From CAWEQO01 sp963811225 (GTDB lineage: Bacteria; Chloroflexota; Anaerolineae; Anaerolineales; Anaerolineaceae), in NCBI GenBank assembly GCA_963811225.1, contig CAWEQO010000002.1:62001-126000 (forward strand): 64,000 bases of DNA, written 5' to 3'. Below are positions 26,700 to 35,385 of the stretch, one piece after another. The notes beneath the pieces were generated by a model that did no database searches, was not told where the DNA came from, and saw nothing but the letters and a program-made list of their open reading frames with translations. The translations under genes and the position numbers were made by a program. Positions within the stretch are counted from its first letter, which is position 1, and each line of letters opens with the position of its first letter.

Positions 26700-26762
26700 A
26701 TGGGTTTACTCCAGTTAAAAATTAGACCCCGTTTGGAGGAATTATATCAGAGGAGGAATTCG

Positions 26763-26786
26763 GCAGTTGGGCAATCGCCCAACTGC
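26763..26786. repeat. Short perfect hairpin
   Basis: GCAGTTGGGC-AATC-GCCCAACTGC lies between the divergent peptidase and phosphotransferase genes. Similar GGGCAATC/GCCCAAT words occur in the imperfect inverted repeat at about 13020-13095. Confidence 0.6.
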
Positions 26787-26834
26787 GCAATTTCTGGTAT
26801 CATATCTCCTATCCACAAAATTCCAGGGTTTTCC

Positions 26835-27818
26835 ATGGACGCATCCATCCTTTCTCAGGCGGCGGAACGCTATGGCGTTTCGCCGGATCAATTGAAGCCT
26901 GCTTCCGGCGGCCATTTCTCGGCGGTGTATGAGTTCCCCTATCAGGGGCGCGCCTGCATCCTGCGCATCACGCCGCCCAACGAGGACATCGGCCTGGAGA
27001 GGATGCGTTCGGTGTTGGATTGGATGGACTTCCTGGCGGGGCAGGGTGCACCGGTTACCGCTCCACTGCCGTCGCTGCGGGGCTGCCGCATCGAGTGCAT
27101 CGAGCATTGCGAGACCTACCTGGCGGCGGCGTTCGAGAAGGCCGAGGGCATTTTAGGCGAGGATCTGCCCTTCGAGCAGTGGACGCCGGGGCTGTTCCAG
27201 GCGCTGGGGTGCGCGGCCGGGAAGATGCACGCCGCCGCCCGGCGCTACATCCCTCCCGCCGGCCTGCGCCCGCTGCCGCACTGGGAACGGGGCAGCAGCT
27301 ACTACCACCCCGCCAAGAACTTCGATCCGGCCCAGGCGCGCATTTTCGCCGCACAAGAGAATGCCCTCGAGCGGATCCACTGCCTGCCGCACGACCCGGA
27401 CAGCTATGGGCTGATCCACGCCGACTTCCACGGCGGCAACTTCTTCGTCGAAGTGGGCAGCCAGACCGTTACGGTGTTCGACTTCGACGACTGCTGCTGC
27501 GGCTGGTTCGGCATGGACATCGCCATGAACCTGTTCGACATGCTGGTGCTGTACCCCGGCAGGGACAAAGAGGTGTTCGCCCTGCGCTTCTTGCAAAATT
27601 ACCTGGCGGGCTACCGGGCCGAGCAGGAAGTCAGCGCTTTCTGGCTGGCGCAAATCCCGCATTTCCTCAAGCTGCTGGAGACCAGCATCTACCTGGAAGT
27701 GCACCCTTATTACGATCCTAAAGACAGCGATTCGTGGGTGGGACGCTTCATGCAGGGCCGCAAGCGCTGCATCGAACACGGAGCGCCTTTCGTCGACATC
27801 CACTTTGAGACATTATGA
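26835..27818 (+). CDS. Aminoglycoside-phosphotransferase-like kinase
   Basis: A 327-residue APH-family protein: N-terminal lobe with SGGHFSAVYEF, then the catalytic loop IHADFHGGNFF and the metal-binding VFDFDD. Family members phosphorylate small molecules such as homoserine, choline, sugars or aminoglycosides; nothing here points to a particular one. The ATG at 26835 is the first methionine fitting the family N-terminus. The stop overlaps the start of the next gene (ATGA), so it is coupled to an MFS transporter, suggesting uptake followed by phosphorylation of one compound. Confidence 0.75.
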   Translation: MDASILSQAAERYGVSPDQLKPASGGHFSAVYEFPYQGRACILRITPPNEDIGLERMRSVLDWMDFLAGQGAPVTAPLPSLRGCRIECIEHCETYLAAAFEKAEGILGEDLPFEQWTPGLFQALGCAAGKMHAAARRYIPPAGLRPLPHWERGSSYYHPAKNFDPAQARIFAAQENALERIHCLPHDPDSYGLIHADFHGGNFFVEVGSQTVTVFDFDDCCCGWFGMDIAMNLFDMLVLYPGRDKEVFALRFLQNYLAGYRAEQEVSAFWLAQIPHFLKLLETSIYLEVHPYYDPKDSDSWVGRFMQGRKRCIEHGAPFVDIHFETL

Positions 27819-29089
27819 AGCTTTCAACCCTGACTGAAAAAAACCTGTTCCATACCCTGATTCAGCTCAAGGGCAACGCGCGCGGCATCGTGTTCACCGA
27901 GCCGCTGTTTGGCATCCCCTTCAACCTGTTCATGCCTTACGTGTCGATCTATATGCTGGCGCTGGGACTGAGCGACGTGCAGATCGGAACGGTTGCCAGC
28001 ATTGGCATGGGCCTGCAGATCGTCACGGCCCTGTTGAGCGGGGTCGTGACCGACAAGATGGGCCGCCGCGCCGCCACCTTCATCTTCGACTTCGTCAGCT
28101 GGTCGATCCCGTGCATCATCTGGGCCGTGGCGAAAGACTTCAACTACTTTGTGGCTGCGGCATTCTTCAACGCCTTCTGGCGCATTCCGATGACCTCGTG
28201 GAGCTGCCTCCTGGTCGAGAACACCGAGCCCGATCAGCTGGTGGACGTCTACTCGTGGATCTACATCTCGGGGGTGCTGTCGGCGTTCTTCGCGCCCATC
28301 GCCGGGCTGCTGATCAATCGCTACACCCTGGTGCCCACGGTGCGCGGCCTGTATATCTTTGCGGCGGTCATGATGACCATCAAGGCCATCACCATGAACG
28401 CGCTGGTGGGCGAGACCAAACAAGGCAAAGTGCGCATGGCGGAGTCGAAGGGTCAGAGCCTGGCGGCAATGCTGAAGGGGTATCGCAGCGTGCTGCCGCG
28501 GCTGTTCAACAACCCGAACACGCTGTACACCCTGGGCTTGCTGTTGGTGACCGGCATCACCGGCCTGATCAACAATAATTTCTGGGCCATCTATGTCACC
28601 CAGCGCCTGGGCATTCCGGAGGGCAGCATCGCCCTGTATCCGTTCGCCCGCTCGATCGTGATGCTGGTGTTTTACTTCCTGGTCATCCCGCTCATACGCG
28701 AGATGAACTTCAAGAGCCCGCTGCTGGTGGGGTTCGCCGGCTCCGTTCTCAGCCAGGTGGTGTTGATCACCATTCCGACCCAGCATTTTTGGTTGTTGAT
28801 GGTCAGCGTGCTGCTGGAGGCCACCAGTTACGCTGCGGTAGGCGTGCAGATCGACCGGCTGGTGGCGATCACGGTAGAGGCGGAGGAGCGGGCGCGCATC
28901 GTGGCGATCCTGTACGTGATCGTGATCTGCTTCACGTCGCCGTTTGGCTGGATTGCCGGGTCGCTGTCGGAGATCAACCGCTCGCTGCCGTTTGTGCTGA
29001 ACATCGGTCTGTTCCTGGCGGGCGGTGCGCTGGTGCTGCTGGCATCCAGAAAGCCGAAGAAGAAGAAGGCGATGGAAGTGGCGTTGTAG
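27815..29089 (+). CDS. MFS transporter
   Basis: A 424-residue permease with about 12 hydrophobic segments; the loop between helices 2 and 3 has the MFS motif GVVTDKMGRRAA. It starts within the stop codon of the kinase gene (4-bp overlap), so the two proteins are made together. The C-terminus is basic (KPKKKKAM). Substrate unknown; a sugar or amino alcohol phosphorylated by the upstream kinase is one possibility. Confidence 0.82.
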   Translation: MKLSTLTEKNLFHTLIQLKGNARGIVFTEPLFGIPFNLFMPYVSIYMLALGLSDVQIGTVASIGMGLQIVTALLSGVVTDKMGRRAATFIFDFVSWSIPCIIWAVAKDFNYFVAAAFFNAFWRIPMTSWSCLLVENTEPDQLVDVYSWIYISGVLSAFFAPIAGLLINRYTLVPTVRGLYIFAAVMMTIKAITMNALVGETKQGKVRMAESKGQSLAAMLKGYRSVLPRLFNNPNTLYTLGLLLVTGITGLINNNFWAIYVTQRLGIPEGSIALYPFARSIVMLVFYFLVIPLIREMNFKSPLLVGFAGSVLSQVVLITIPTQHFWLLMVSVLLEATSYAAVGVQIDRLVAITVEAEERARIVAILYVIVICFTSPFGWIAGSLSEINRSLPFVLNIGLFLAGGALVLLASRKPKKKKAMEVAL

Positions 29090-29105
29090 AAGCGGTGTTT
29101 GTGCA

Positions 29106-29162
29106 GTCCGAAAAGAAAGCAGAAATCGTACCAATCGTACGATTTCTGCTTTCTTTTCGGAC
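29106..29162. terminator. Hairpin with perfect 26-bp arms, related to 13924-14002
   Basis: Arms 29106-29131 and 29137-29162 flank CAATC, between convergent genes. The stem sequence (GTCCGAAAAGAAAGCAGAAA onward) matches the inner stem of the hairpin 15 kb upstream. Confidence 0.85.
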
Positions 29163-29168
29163 AGTCCC

Positions 29169-29804
29169 TTATCGTTCGCTGCTGATCGCCGGGGCGCGGT
29201 GCAGCTGCTCGCCGGTCTTGGCGACCTGCAGCGCGTAGGCGGCCAGATCGGCGCGGGTGATGCGCATGCCCATGCCTTTGCCGACCATGCCGACCGTGAT
29301 GTTGCCGGTGGCCTCGTCATCGACCAGCATGGGGGCGCGCACAATGGTCCAGTCCCGGTCGCTGGCGCGCACGCTCGCGGCCGTCTTGCGCATATCTTCA
29401 TAGGCGTTCCTGGCAGCCAGGCGGATCAAGAGATTGATGGCCCGGTTGGGCAGGGCAGGACGGTCCTCGGGGTCGCCGACGCCGGCCCCGGCCGTGACCA
29501 CCAACCGCTGCACTCCGTGCTTGCGCATGGCTTCCAGGATGTTCTGCATCCCACGGCTGACGGCAAAGACCGGCCGGTTGGTGGTGGGGCCGAGCAGGCT
29601 GATGACCGCCTCGGCTCCAGCGACGACCCGCTCTACCGCCTGGGGGTCTTGCACGTCACCCTGCACGATCGACAGGCGCTCGTCTTGCAGGTCCAGTTTT
29701 GATGGGGTGCGGGCCAGGGCAATCACTTCATCCCCTTGCGCGAGCGCATCCCGCACCAAGATCTGCCCGGTCCGCCCGGTTGCGCCAAAGACTGCCAGTT
29801 TCAT
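29169..29804 (-). CDS. NAD(P)-binding SDR-like protein (atypical, a5-type)
   Basis: A 211-residue Rossmann protein starting KLAVFGATGRTGQILV, the GATGxTG dinucleotide-binding loop. It lacks the Tyr-x3-Lys catalytic pair of classical dehydrogenases; a C-terminal TIVRAPMLVDD segment matches biliverdin-reductase-B/NmrA-like proteins. These reduce flavins or biliverdin, or sense NADP(H). The exact role is unknown. Confidence 0.8.
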   Translation of the reverse strand: MKLAVFGATGRTGQILVRDALAQGDEVIALARTPSKLDLQDERLSIVQGDVQDPQAVERVVAGAEAVISLLGPTTNRPVFAVSRGMQNILEAMRKHGVQRLVVTAGAGVGDPEDRPALPNRAINLLIRLAARNAYEDMRKTAASVRASDRDWTIVRAPMLVDDEATGNITVGMVGKGMGMRITRADLAAYALQVAKTGEQLHRAPAISSER

Positions 29805-29861
29805 TTGCGTTTCTCCTGTCCCTTGATTGGATCAAAGCACACCGTCTCGATTTCCGACACG

Positions 29862-30872
29862 CTACAAGTACTTCTTAAAATCCGCATCCAACCGCACCTC
29901 GGTCACGTCTACCAGGCGCACCAGCATGGTATCGTTCAGGCGCTCCAGAATGGCCCGCGACTGTGCCACCATTTCTTTACCGGTGGCGTAGGCCGCCGCG
30001 CCGCGCTGACGGTCGCTGCGCAGTTGGCGGGCGGCCTGCTTAGGCTCCTGGTTCAACAGGTTCTCTGCGCCCAGGGTCACGTAGGAATAATGCCCCGCCG
30101 CCAGGTCTTTCTCCAGGTCGGTCCAGTCGTCAATCAGCTGGATCGCCGCCCCGAACAGCAAGAACACCTCCCAATAGTCATCGATCCACTCCGCTTTGCC
30201 CAGGCGTTCCAGGCTGAGCATGTAGGGAGTAACCGCGTTGGCTCCTTTGGTGCCCAGGTCTTTGGGATCGTCCAGGCGGTAGGGGCTGGCCTTATGCCGG
30301 GCGGCCTTTTCTTTAATCTCGGCTCCCAAGAACAGTGTACGCATCTTGTGGACAATTCGCAAGTTGACCGGCGTCACCCCGAACACGTCCAGCGCCAGCG
30401 TCTCGTATTCGGCGATCAGCGCCTGGGCGGTCAGGATCTCCACCGCTGAAGGCGCATCGCTGTCGACGTTGGCATCGAGGATGCCGTAGCCCGCCACCGC
30501 ATAGACACCCGCCCGCAGGATTTCATCGAAGCGATCGAGGTACTCAACAAGGCCTTCCTCGTCCATCCACACCGCTAAAAAGGCAAACACCGGGTAGGCG
30601 TCCTTGAAGTACTGCGGGCGGTTGCTTTCCCAGCGAGTCACGTCGACCCCGAAGGGGCTGCCGAACTCGATCAACACCTGGCGGGCGTGTGCGTCGATGC
30701 CGCGGAAGGCCGCCAGCAGCTGCGCATCGATCTGCAAATTGCGCAGCCAACCGGCCAGCGAAACGTTTTCCGCCAGGAATGGGGCCGTGACCGCCGCCCA
30801 GAAAGTCTCTTTGTTGCGCTGATAGATCTTTAGGATGGCCGGAGCAAATCGTTCGAAGGCTTTCGTTTCCAA
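29862..30872 (-). CDS. Class I isoprenoid-synthase-like protein
   Basis: An all-helical protein of 336 residues. The segment QLIDDWTDLEKDLAAGHYSY resembles the second aspartate-rich motif (DDxxD) of trans-prenyl diphosphate synthases and fits the QxxDDxxD pattern. The usual first motif is not clear; GILDANVDSDAPS is the nearest candidate. It could be a divergent prenyl synthase, a terpene synthase or a non-catalytic relative. Assignment is by motif only. Confidence 0.5.
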   Translation of the reverse strand: METKAFERFAPAILKIYQRNKETFWAAVTAPFLAENVSLAGWLRNLQIDAQLLAAFRGIDAHARQVLIEFGSPFGVDVTRWESNRPQYFKDAYPVFAFLAVWMDEEGLVEYLDRFDEILRAGVYAVAGYGILDANVDSDAPSAVEILTAQALIAEYETLALDVFGVTPVNLRIVHKMRTLFLGAEIKEKAARHKASPYRLDDPKDLGTKGANAVTPYMLSLERLGKAEWIDDYWEVFLLFGAAIQLIDDWTDLEKDLAAGHYSYVTLGAENLLNQEPKQAARQLRSDRQRGAAAYATGKEMVAQSRAILERLNDTMLVRLVDVTEVRLDADFKKYL

Positions 30873-30963
30873 TGGCTTTGCCTTTCAGTCAGGTTCTAAC
30901 AAGCATATCACGATATGGGTGGGAGCTATTAAGGGATCAGGGAGCGAGCTTCTTTAGCCCCCC

Positions 30964-31023
30964 GTCCCATGCGGAGCATAGGACGGAGGAAGGGCTGCGC
31001 ATAGGACGGAGGACGCATGGGAC
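30964..31023. repeat. Inverted repeat enclosing two direct repeats
   Basis: Arms GTCCCATGCG/CGCATGGGAC (30964-30973, 31014-31023) enclose two direct copies of GCATAGGACGGAGGA. It lies in the 276-bp gap upstream of the HhH protein; a TACAAT -10-like box follows at 31111-31116. Confidence 0.6.
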
Positions 31024-31148
31024 GTGGGAAGGGGATTGAGCCTTCGCCCGGTCCCTGGTTTCTTGTTCCCCAATAAACCCATCCGATTTCTCAGACGGGT
31101 TCTTAAATGGTACAATCAAGCTACCAAAATGGGGGAAGAGGAAATACC

Positions 31149-32045
31149 ATGGCGAAACGTAATCCGTCGAATGAGGATATTGCGGCGGTGCTGGACCGCA
31201 TCGCCGATCTGCTTGAAATTCAGGGGGCCAATCCTTTCCGCATCCGCTCTTACCGTGACGGGGCGAACACCGTCCGGCAGGCCGACCGTTCGGTGGCCGA
31301 GCTGGTGCAAGAAGACCGCATGGACGAGTTAAAGAAGATGCCCAACATCGGCGGCGGGCTGTCCGCGCTGATCGGCGAGTACGTCGCCAGCGGGCAGTCC
31401 GACCTGCTGAAGCGCCTGCAGACCGAGGTGGATCCGGTGCAGGCCTTCTCGCAGCTGCCGGGGATGGACGAGGATCTCGCACAGCGGGTTGTGGATCAGC
31501 TCGACATCGCCACTTACGAGGAGCTGGAACGGGCCACATATAACGGCAACCTGGAGCAGGTGCAGGGCTTCGACCAGCACAAGGTCAAGACCGTGCAGAC
31601 CGCCCTGGCGGGCATGCTCTCCGGGGCGGCCCAGAACCGCATCGAGCGCAAGCGGGCCGAGGCCGAGGGCGAAAAGACGCCCGACCGTCCGAGTGTCGAG
31701 GCGCTGCTGGCTGTGGACGAGGAGTACCGCAAGAAGGCCGAGGCGGGCTCGCTCAAACAGATTGCGCCCAAGCGCTTCAACCCCGACAACGAAGCCTGGC
31801 TGCCCATCTTGAACACCAAACGCGATGGCTGGGACTTCACCGCTCTGTTCTCCAACACCGCTCAAGCCCACAAGCTGGACAAGACCCACGATTGGGTGGT
31901 GATCTATTACGAGAAAGGCGGGCTGGAAAGCCAGGCCACGGTGGTCACCGGCAGCGGCGGCGAGCTGGAGGGCAAGCGCGTGGTGCGCGGCCGCGAGATG
32001 GAAACCAAGCAGCACTACCAATCCAAACAAAAAGAGGGATCTTGA
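31149..32045 (+). CDS. PolX-type helix-hairpin-helix protein without polymerase domain
   Basis: 298 residues. The N-terminal half matches the 8-kDa plus thumb region of family X DNA polymerases: NEDIAAVLDRIADLLEIQG, NPFRIRSYRDGA, then tandem helix-hairpin-helix elements (MPNIGGGLSALIGEY; LPGMDEDLAQRVVDQL). The palm domain with catalytic Asp residues is absent; the C-terminal part instead carries a beta-rich domain of unknown type. It probably binds DNA non-specifically. GGGGGAAGAGG precedes the ATG. The next gene starts one base after the stop. Confidence 0.7.
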   Translation: MAKRNPSNEDIAAVLDRIADLLEIQGANPFRIRSYRDGANTVRQADRSVAELVQEDRMDELKKMPNIGGGLSALIGEYVASGQSDLLKRLQTEVDPVQAFSQLPGMDEDLAQRVVDQLDIATYEELERATYNGNLEQVQGFDQHKVKTVQTALAGMLSGAAQNRIERKRAEAEGEKTPDRPSVEALLAVDEEYRKKAEAGSLKQIAPKRFNPDNEAWLPILNTKRDGWDFTALFSNTAQAHKLDKTHDWVVIYYEKGGLESQATVVTGSGGELEGKRVVRGREMETKQHYQSKQKEGS

Positions 32046-32046
32046 G

Positions 32047-32586
32047 ATGTTATGGTTCAACGAGCCCCCGCAGTGGGATGTCCAGGGTGACATCCTGCAC
32101 TTTCGCACCGAACCGCACACCGACTTCTGGCGCAAGACGCATTACGGCTTCACCCGCGACAACGGCCATTTCTACTATGAGCTGGTCAAGGGCGATTTCG
32201 ACGTGGAAGTGAAGGTCAGCGGGGAGTATACCGACCTGTACGATCAAGCCGGGGTGATGATCCGGATCGACGAGCAGAACTGGCTGAAGACCGGCATCGA
32301 GTACGTCAACGGCGTGCAGCACATCAGCGCCGTGTTCACGCGTGAGTTCTCCGACTGGTCGGTCACGCCGCTGCCCGAGAACCCGAGCATGATCTGGCTG
32401 CGCTTGACACGCCGGGCCGAGGCGGTGGAGGTGCATTATTCGCTCAATGGGGTGGATTACACCCTGCTGCGCATGGGCTACCTGCTGCCGGAGGAGACTG
32501 CCGGGGTGGGGCTGATGGCGGCCTCGCCGGAGGGCGCGGGGTTCCCGGTAACGTTCGATGGGTTTAAGGTGACGCAGACTGAGTGA
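32047..32586 (+). CDS. DUF1349 family protein
   Basis: A 179-residue beta-sandwich protein with the pattern of DUF1349 (concanavalin-like): WFNEPPQWDV, TDFWRKTHYGF, DLYDQAGVMIRIDEQNWLKTG, and GLMAASPEGAGFPV near the end. Bacterial and yeast relatives may bind carbohydrate, but no activity is established. It starts one base past the preceding gene's stop, so the two are co-expressed. Confidence 0.8.
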   Translation: MLWFNEPPQWDVQGDILHFRTEPHTDFWRKTHYGFTRDNGHFYYELVKGDFDVEVKVSGEYTDLYDQAGVMIRIDEQNWLKTGIEYVNGVQHISAVFTREFSDWSVTPLPENPSMIWLRLTRRAEAVEVHYSLNGVDYTLLRMGYLLPEETAGVGLMAASPEGAGFPVTFDGFKVTQTE

Positions 32587-32717
32587 GCGAATCCGTTTGT
32601 TTTCTGTAGGAACCTTCTTTATAATGTTAAGTGTGATGGTGTCAGGGCTGTGAAGTCTTTGACAGGCAAACCAATGCTCTTTGCAGAGGTAATTTTTGTG
32701 GGGTAAGCAGGAGAATT

Positions 32718-33329
32718 ATGTCCTTTCCGAATCCGTTTTATCGCTGGCGGCCGCATCCCTGGCACGGGCTGGAAGTTGGCATGGATCCACCGAAGCTGGT
32801 CAACGCCTATATTGAAATCACTCCGTTCGACGTGGTGAAGTACGAGGTCGAAAAGACCACCGGGTATCTACGGGTGGACCGCCCGCAGCGATCCTCGTCA
32901 CAGCCGCCGACGCTGTACGGCTTCGTCCCGCGCACCTTCTGCGCCGAGCGTGTGCAGCAGCTTTCGCCCAGATCGAAGCACGGCGACGGCGATCCGCTGG
33001 ACATTTGTGTGATCAGCGAGCGGCCGATCAACCGGTCCGAGGTGATTTTGAACGTGCGGGTGGTCGGCGATATCCAGGCCATTGACGGCGGCGACGCCGA
33101 CGATAAGATCATCGCTGTGCTGGAAAACGACTCCTTCTGGGGTGACGTGAAAGACGTCTCGCAGCTGCCGGCGGTGCTGGTGGAGCGCCTGCGGCACTAC
33201 TTCAGCACGTATAAGATGATACCGGGGCAGCCATCGCAAATGGAAATTGAGGCCGTGTTGGATCACGAGCACGCTTACAAGGTGATCGAGGCGGCCATGA
33301 AAGATTATGAGGACCACTACGGTAGTTAA
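32718..33329 (+). CDS. ppa: Inorganic pyrophosphatase
   Basis: Hydrolyses pyrophosphate to two phosphates. Family I signature DGDPLDICV with the expected metal-binding aspartates; also EVEKTTGYLRVDRPQ, TLYGFVPRTFC and DDKIIAV. The 203 residues include a short extra N-terminus compared with E. coli Ppa. AGCAGGAGAATT precedes the ATG. The methyltransferase that follows begins five bases after the stop. Confidence 0.92.
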   Translation: MSFPNPFYRWRPHPWHGLEVGMDPPKLVNAYIEITPFDVVKYEVEKTTGYLRVDRPQRSSSQPPTLYGFVPRTFCAERVQQLSPRSKHGDGDPLDICVISERPINRSEVILNVRVVGDIQAIDGGDADDKIIAVLENDSFWGDVKDVSQLPAVLVERLRHYFSTYKMIPGQPSQMEIEAVLDHEHAYKVIEAAMKDYEDHYGS

Positions 33330-33334
33330 CTGAA

Positions 33335-33877
33335 ATGAATGACGGTAAATTTGATGGACCAAAGAGTCTGCTGCGCTCGCCCGAGCGGTTGAAGCTGCTG
33401 GAGGTGGACCGGGTAGCAGACTTGAGTTTGGAAGGGATCGAGGTCGAGCGGGTGCTCGACGTCGGCACCGGGACGGGTATCTTCGCCGAGGCATTCGTGG
33501 CGCGTGGAGTGACCACCTATGGGATCGATCGCTCGTCTGAGATGATCGTGATTGCCGAGGGCCACGTGCCGGAGGCCGATTTTCACCAGGCCGACGCCGA
33601 CGACATCCCCTTCGCGGACGATTATTTCGATCTGGTTTTTTTGGGGTTGGTGCTGCACGAGATCGATGGCCCGCTGGCGGCGCTGAAGGAGGCCCGGCGG
33701 CTTTCCTCCAAACGGGTGGCGGTGCTGGAATGGCCGCCGCGCGCCGAAGAGTTGGGGCCGCCGCTCAAACACCGCCTGGACCCGGACACTGTGGCCGGGT
33801 TGGCGCTCGAAGCAGGGTACGCGGGCATCGAGACGCTGCAGTTGGAGCACATGACGCTGTATCGATTGGGTGTGTAA
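33335..33877 (+). CDS. Class I SAM-dependent methyltransferase
   Basis: A 180-residue Rossmann methyltransferase. SAM-binding motif I is VLDVGTGTGIFAE, motif II YGIDRSSEM, then the acidic DADDIPF and a short C-terminal lid. The small size suggests a small-molecule acceptor, which is not identifiable. It sits close behind ppa and is probably co-transcribed with it. Confidence 0.8.
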   Translation: MNDGKFDGPKSLLRSPERLKLLEVDRVADLSLEGIEVERVLDVGTGTGIFAEAFVARGVTTYGIDRSSEMIVIAEGHVPEADFHQADADDIPFADDYFDLVFLGLVLHEIDGPLAALKEARRLSSKRVAVLEWPPRAEELGPPLKHRLDPDTVAGLALEAGYAGIETLQLEHMTLYRLGV

Positions 33878-33947
33878 CCCACCCCGAAAAACAATGGTGG
33901 GTCGAGCAGAAAAGAACCCTCCTTGAAGGGAGGGGCAGGGTAGGTCT

Positions 33948-34268
33948 ATGACCGAAACAAAGTCCTTGCTCTACCAGCGCATTTACAATATCGTCCGGCA
34001 AATCCCAGCGGGCCAGGTCGCCAGCTACGGGCAGATATCCCAGATCGTCGGGTGTACGGCCCGTGAGGTGGGCTATGCCATGGCGGCCGTGAAGGAAGCG
34101 GACATCCCCTGGCAGCGGGTGATCAACTCGCAGGGCAAGATCAGCCTGCCGGGCGATGGCGGCGAGCGGCAGCGCCGGCTGCTGCTGGAGGAGGGCGTGA
34201 AGTTCAACGCCAAAGACAAGGTGGATTTCGATGCGTATGGCTGGTTGGGACCATGGGGATCAACATGA
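33948..34268 (+). CDS. Alkyltransferase-like protein (ATL)
   Basis: A 106-residue MGMT-type DNA-binding domain. O6-alkylguanine transferases have PCHRV; here the motif is PWQRV (Trp55 at the cysteine position), the hallmark of ATL proteins, which bind O6-alkylguanine without repairing it and hand the lesion to nucleotide excision repair. Helix-turn-helix YGQISQIVGCTAREVGYAM is intact. Its stop overlaps the next start. Confidence 0.88.
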   Translation: MTETKSLLYQRIYNIVRQIPAGQVASYGQISQIVGCTAREVGYAMAAVKEADIPWQRVINSQGKISLPGDGGERQRRLLLEEGVKFNAKDKVDFDAYGWLGPWGST

Positions 34269-34594
34269 CCGATCAAATTCCTGAACCGAAAGAGCAAGAG
34301 GAACACGACCCGCGCCTGCTGTACGGGCGGCCGGTGGTGGTGCAGGCTGGCCGCCGGATTGCGACGCCGCTGACCAAGATGGGCTGGCCGGCGTGGCTGG
34401 TGTACCTGCTGGGCGTGGTTGGGCTGGTGTACGTGCTCAACCCGGGTGCGGGCATTTTCTTCGAGGCGATTCCCGACAACCTGCCCATCATCGGCAACAT
34501 GGACGAGGGCTTGGCGTATTTGTTCGTGTGGTCGGCGCTCTTGGAACTGCTGGAATGGCGTCGTATCCGGCGCGAGGGCAAACAGGAGGATTGA
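34265..34594 (+). CDS. DUF1232 (YkvA-like) membrane protein
   Basis: About 109 residues with a hydrophobic hairpin: LVYLLGVVGLVYVLNP, then the DUF1232 signature IPDNLPIIGNMDEG, and a second hydrophobic stretch. The ATG at 34265 overlaps the stop of the ATL gene by 4 bases; an in-frame ATG at 34253 is possible too. Function unknown. Confidence 0.75.
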   Translation: MTDQIPEPKEQEEHDPRLLYGRPVVVQAGRRIATPLTKMGWPAWLVYLLGVVGLVYVLNPGAGIFFEAIPDNLPIIGNMDEGLAYLFVWSALLELLEWRRIRREGKQED

Positions 34595-34603
34595 GGATGT
34601 TTG

Positions 34604-34689
34604 AAACGCAAAGGCGCGCAGACGCTGAGAAATCCAAAGAGAAAGCAAAAGCTCTTTATATTTCTCATCGTCTGCGCGCCTTTGCGTTT
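34604..34689. terminator. Long hairpin between the DUF1232 and methyltransferase genes
   Basis: Perfect 21-bp outer arms (34604-34624 and 34669-34689), then GAGAAAT/ATTTCTC and AAAGAG/CTCTTT further in. The second arm ends only 14 bp before the next start codon, so it may also influence translation of the downstream gene. Confidence 0.75.
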
Positions 34690-34702
34690 TAAGGCGCCTG
34701 TC

Positions 34703-35377
34703 ATGACCGGAAACCGCGAGCGAGAGATCACCCGAGTGAGGCGCAGCCGGGAGGAGGCGCAGGCGAGCTACGATAGCCTGAGCCGTTGGTACGACTGGCT
34801 GGCCGCACCGTCTGAGAAGCGCTTCCGGCAGGTGGGGCTGGAGATGCTGGCGGCGCAGCCCGGCGAGCGGGCGCTGGAGATCGGCTCCGGCACGGGCGGC
34901 AACCTGACGGCCCTGGCCGAGGGCGTGGGCGAGCGGGGCTTCGTGGTCGGGCTGGACCTGTCGCCGGGGATGCTGGCGGTCGCCAGGGACAAACTGCCCG
35001 GTGAAGACTGCTTGGGACGTGTGGGCCTGGTGCGCGCCGATGGGGCCTGCCTGCCGTTTGCGCCCCGGGCCTTCGATGCGCTGTTCATGGCCTTTGTGCT
35101 GGAACTGTTCGACACGCCCGAGATCCCGCGCCTGCTGGCCGAGTGCCGTCAGGCGCTGCAGCCGGGCGGGCGGCTGGTGGTGGTGTCGCTGCTCCAGCAG
35201 GGGGGGATCATGGTGAGACTGTACGAATGGGTCCACCGGCACTTCGAGAATCTGGTAGACTGCCGGCCAATTGTCGCCGGTCAAATGCTGTCTGAGGCCG
35301 GGTTTGAAGTCGCCCAGACCCGGAATGAGATGATGTGGGGGCTGCCGGTGGAAATTGTCATGGGGCGAAATCCGTAG
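34703..35377 (+). CDS. UbiE-like SAM-dependent methyltransferase
   Basis: 224 residues; motif I LEIGSGTGGNLTALA, motif II VGLDLSPGML, then ADGACLPFAPRAFDAL and LKPGG-like ALQPGGRLVVV. It resembles the UbiE/COQ5 group, but the acceptor is unknown. The start is taken at ATG 34703; the longer open frame would read through the hairpin. It is followed 9 bases later by the methionine-synthase activation gene. Confidence 0.78.
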   Translation: MTGNREREITRVRRSREEAQASYDSLSRWYDWLAAPSEKRFRQVGLEMLAAQPGERALEIGSGTGGNLTALAEGVGERGFVVGLDLSPGMLAVARDKLPGEDCLGRVGLVRADGACLPFAPRAFDALFMAFVLELFDTPEIPRLLAECRQALQPGGRLVVVSLLQQGGIMVRLYEWVHRHFENLVDCRPIVAGQMLSEAGFEVAQTRNEMMWGLPVEIVMGRNP

Positions 35378-35385
35378 GAGGAACG

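Noticed and set aside
27824..29401. 525-residue open frame antisense to the MFS gene
   Set aside because: Highly charged, His-rich antisense frame crossing a hairpin; the plus-strand transporter is clearly the gene.
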